From: JAUUZT01 sp964654015
GTDB taxonomy: Bacteria > Chloroflexota > Dehalococcoidia > GIF9 > AB-539-J10
Direction of reading: 5' to 3'
Length of the DNA stretch: 23,967 nt
NCBI GenBank assembly: GCA_964654015.1
Contig: CAZZHQ010000029.1
Span: 1 to 23,967 of the forward strand
The translations under genes were made by a program, and so were the position numbers. A model generated the notes under the pieces. That model did no database searches, had not been told where the DNA came from, and saw nothing but the letters and a program-made list of their open reading frames with translations. Shown here piece after piece: positions 22,247-23,967 of this stretch. How positions within the stretch are numbered: the first letter of the stretch is position 1; every line of letters starts with the position of its first letter.

Positions 22247-23536
22247 ATGAACATATGCATTGTGGGTTCCGGACACATAGGCCTGGTCACGGGGGCATGT
22301 CTCGCGGAGTTGGGGAATGCGGTCTCCTGTGTAGATGACGACTTGGGAAAGATCGATGCTCTAAAAACCGGTAACATCCCTTTCTACGAGCCCGGACTGG
22401 AGGAGATAGTGCACCGGAACGTCAAGCGTGAGCGTCTGAGCTTTACGAGTAGCATAGCTGAGGGCGTTAAGGCGACCGACATAGTCTTTATCTGTGTGGG
22501 GACTCCACAACGATCGGATAACTCTGCCGACCTGTCCTTCGTAGAAACTGCAACAAAACATATTGCTGAAGTTATGGACAGCTATAAAGTTATCGTTGAT
22601 AAGAGCACCGTACCGGTCAAGACAGGGGCTTGGGTGAAGAAGACGATAAAGATAACTTGTCGAGAAAATCACGACTTTGATTTGATTTCCAATCCCGAGT
22701 TCCTTCGCGAAGGTAAAGCAGTTTATGACTTTATGCATCCTGACCGAATCGTTATTGGTGCGGAAAGTGAACGGGCAGCCAAGGTAATGTTAGAGCTGTA
22801 TAAGCCGTTGAATGCTCCTACTCTTGTCACCAACATCGAAACTGCCGAGTTGATTAAGCATGCCTCGAACGCTTTTCTAGCCCTAAAAGTATCCTATATC
22901 AATGCCATCGCTAATATCTGTGAAGCCACAGGAGCTGATGTTGTCAAAGTGGCCGAGGGAATGGGCCTCGACAAAAGGATAGGGCGCGATTTCCTCGACG
23001 CCGGGATAGGCTACGGGGGTTACTGTCTACCCAAGGACGTGGCTGCTTTCATCAAGATTGCTGAAGAAGTGGGCTACGATTTTGACCTGCTCAAAGCGGT
23101 GGCCAGAATAAATGAAGATCAGTGCCGTCAGGTAATCAAAAGGGCAAAGGGATTGCTATGGAACTTAGGGGGTAAAACCATAGGTCTATTGGGTCTTGCT
23201 TTTAAGCCGAACACTGATGATATCAGGGAGGCTCCCTCCATTAGCGTTATCGGAGCATTGCAACAGGAAGGAGTAACGATAAAGGCTTATGACCCTCAGG
23301 CCATGGATAACGTCAGGCAGCTCTTCCCGAATATCGAGCTATGTCAAAATCCCTATAAGGTGGCCCAAGGGTGTGACGCTATAATTCTCGTTACGGAATG
23401 GGATGAATTCAAAACTTTGGACTGGTTAAAAATCAAAACACTGATGAATCAACCTGTAATCATTGACGGTAGAAATCTTTATAGTCCAACCGAGATGCAA
23501 GAACTGGGCTTTACGTACCGGGGAGTAGGGCGATGA
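22247..23536 (+). CDS. UDP-glucose 6-dehydrogenase
   Basis: The 429-residue enzyme oxidises UDP-glucose to UDP-glucuronate with two NAD. All expected parts are present: MNICIVGSGHIGLVTGACLA (GxGxxG), FICVGTPQ, VDKSTVPVKTG, SNPEFLREGKAV (E151), ELIKHASNAFLALK (K204, N208), GIGYGGYCLPKDV with the catalytic Cys260 and D264, LGLAFKPNTDDIREAPS, and VTEWDEF with IIDGRNLY at the end. Length is normal for the family. A close relative such as UDP-ManNAc dehydrogenase cannot be fully excluded. GAGAGG precedes the ATG by about ten bases after a 226-base gap, so it could have its own promoter, but none was clear. Its stop overlaps the ATG of a decayed UDP-glucuronate decarboxylase. Confidence 0.93.
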   Translation: MNICIVGSGHIGLVTGACLAELGNAVSCVDDDLGKIDALKTGNIPFYEPGLEEIVHRNVKRERLSFTSSIAEGVKATDIVFICVGTPQRSDNSADLSFVETATKHIAEVMDSYKVIVDKSTVPVKTGAWVKKTIKITCRENHDFDLISNPEFLREGKAVYDFMHPDRIVIGAESERAAKVMLELYKPLNAPTLVTNIETAELIKHASNAFLALKVSYINAIANICEATGADVVKVAEGMGLDKRIGRDFLDAGIGYGGYCLPKDVAAFIKIAEEVGYDFDLLKAVARINEDQCRQVIKRAKGLLWNLGGKTIGLLGLAFKPNTDDIREAPSISVIGALQQEGVTIKAYDPQAMDNVRQLFPNIELCQNPYKVAQGCDAIILVTEWDEFKTLDWLKIKTLMNQPVIIDGRNLYSPTEMQELGFTYRGVGR

Positions 23537-23719
23537 AGGCAGTTGTTGCTGACGGCTCTGGGTTCATTGGCTCCTATCTCTGTGATTATTTTCTCTCGTG
23601 ATTGCAGCGTAGTTTGTCTTGACAATATTCTTAGTGGTGATATTATCAACATAAAACACTTGATGAAAGACAATAATTTTCACTATATAGACCATGACCT
23701 GCTAAATTTATCTCTTTGA
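23533..23719 (+). pseudogene. remnant of UDP-glucuronate decarboxylase-like SDR
   Basis: ATG 23533 overlaps the dehydrogenase stop (ATGA). The frame reads MKAVVADGSGFIGSYLCDYF and stops at 23599-23601. From 23597, shifted by one base, it continues RDCSVVCLDNILSGD, then IINIKHLM and FHYIDHDLLNLSL, and stops at 23717-23719. This is the start of a UDP-xylose synthase-type enzyme (compare the family's GGAGFIGSHLC, VDNLLTG, NI.HL and F..I.HD). The first Gly of GxxGxxG has become Asp, there is a frameshift, and everything after about codon 62 is missing. It can no longer work. The position directly after UDP-glucose dehydrogenase is where a working decarboxylase is often found. Confidence 0.85.
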
Positions 23720-23862
23720 GATGCTCCTTCTATATCTTTGGGTTGCACTAGATAAGTTATGTCTAAAAAAGTCCCTCTTTGCTTCACTACGTCATAAAGT
23801 AAATCTAATTGGGAGGTAGGTCGCTCATATAATATCAAAACACTACTTTTTCTTTCCGTCAA
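23683..23862 (-). CDS. possible short minus-strand open frame at the window edge
   Basis: From a TTG (complement of 23860-23862) 59 codons are open, including LTERKSSVLILYERPTSQLD and LLYDVVKQRG, to a TAG at 23683-23685. Composition looks protein-like, and the first part loosely recalls a helix-turn-helix, but there is no ATG and no clear ribosome binding site. Its end overlaps the decarboxylase remnant in antisense. Not recognised; it may be chance or another broken gene. No feature was found in 23863-23967. Confidence 0.2.
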   Translation of the reverse strand: MTERKSSVLILYERPTSQLDLLYDVVKQRGTFLDITYLVQPKDIEGASQRDKFSRSWSI

Positions 23863-23967
23863 CTTAATAAACTAGCCTACCTCATTAGTATACTTATTAC
23901 TCCTGTGGTTATATTGACGTGCCCCCCTAAAACGATACCAGGTATAATCTCACAAAAGGGGGAATAA

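Noticed and set aside
23900..23967. Possible insertion-sequence end (C6 run and CAAAAGGGGGAATAA near the right edge)
   Set aside because: No terminal inverted repeat partner, target duplication or transposase is visible in the window.

Overview
The window looks like a bacterial surface-polysaccharide (EPS, O-antigen or cell-wall glycan) biosynthesis island. The bacterial assignment rests on consensus -35/-10 promoters, strong AGGAGG-type ribosome binding sites, and ATG/GTG/TTG starts with tightly packed or overlapping genes. The B12-type radical SAM protein, the zinc-ribbon epimerase and the large GT-C-like membrane proteins would suit an environmental anaerobe such as Chloroflexota/Dehalococcoidia. 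That is only an impression and could not be tested here.

Layout. The left end (about 1-1600, minus strand) holds a catalytically complete tyrosine recombinase and, overlapping its start, a small protein gene. A 428-bp divergent control region (1583-2010) follows. It contains a minus-strand promoter, a 41-bp near-perfect palindrome, a textbook plus-strand promoter (TTGACA, 17 bp, TATAAT) and a second, nearly consensus one 113 bp downstream. All recognisable genes from 2011 to 23536 are on the plus strand. They are a flippase, three GT2 and two GT4 glycosyltransferases, a radical SAM enzyme with an N-terminal B12-binding-type region, three extended SDR nucleotide-sugar epimerases, three class I methyltransferases, two large related GT-C/YfhO-like membrane proteins, a small membrane protein and UDP-glucose 6-dehydrogenase.

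How they fit together (inference). UDP-glucose dehydrogenase and the three SDR enzymes would supply uronic acid and epimerised or deoxy sugars. The GT2/GT4 enzymes would assemble a lipid-linked oligosaccharide and the Wzx-like protein would flip it. The polyprenyl-phosphate sugar synthase-like GT2 would load a lipid-phosphate donor for the two multi-spanning GT-C-like proteins on the outer face. Methyltransferases and the radical SAM enzyme would decorate the product. No priming phosphoglycosyl transferase, Wzy polymerase or chain-length regulator was recognised.

Signs of variation and decay. A run of 12 G lies inside one GT4 gene, and a change of one base in either direction would create a nearby stop. 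A 139-codon membrane protein contains a fresh 177-bp tandem duplication. Three decayed gene fragments are embedded between working genes: a UDP-glucose dehydrogenase with two deletions, the C-terminus of a GT4, and the first ~62 codons of a UDP-glucuronate decarboxylase. Together with the adjacent recombinase, these suggest a locus that diversifies its glycan by gene turnover and perhaps by phase variation.
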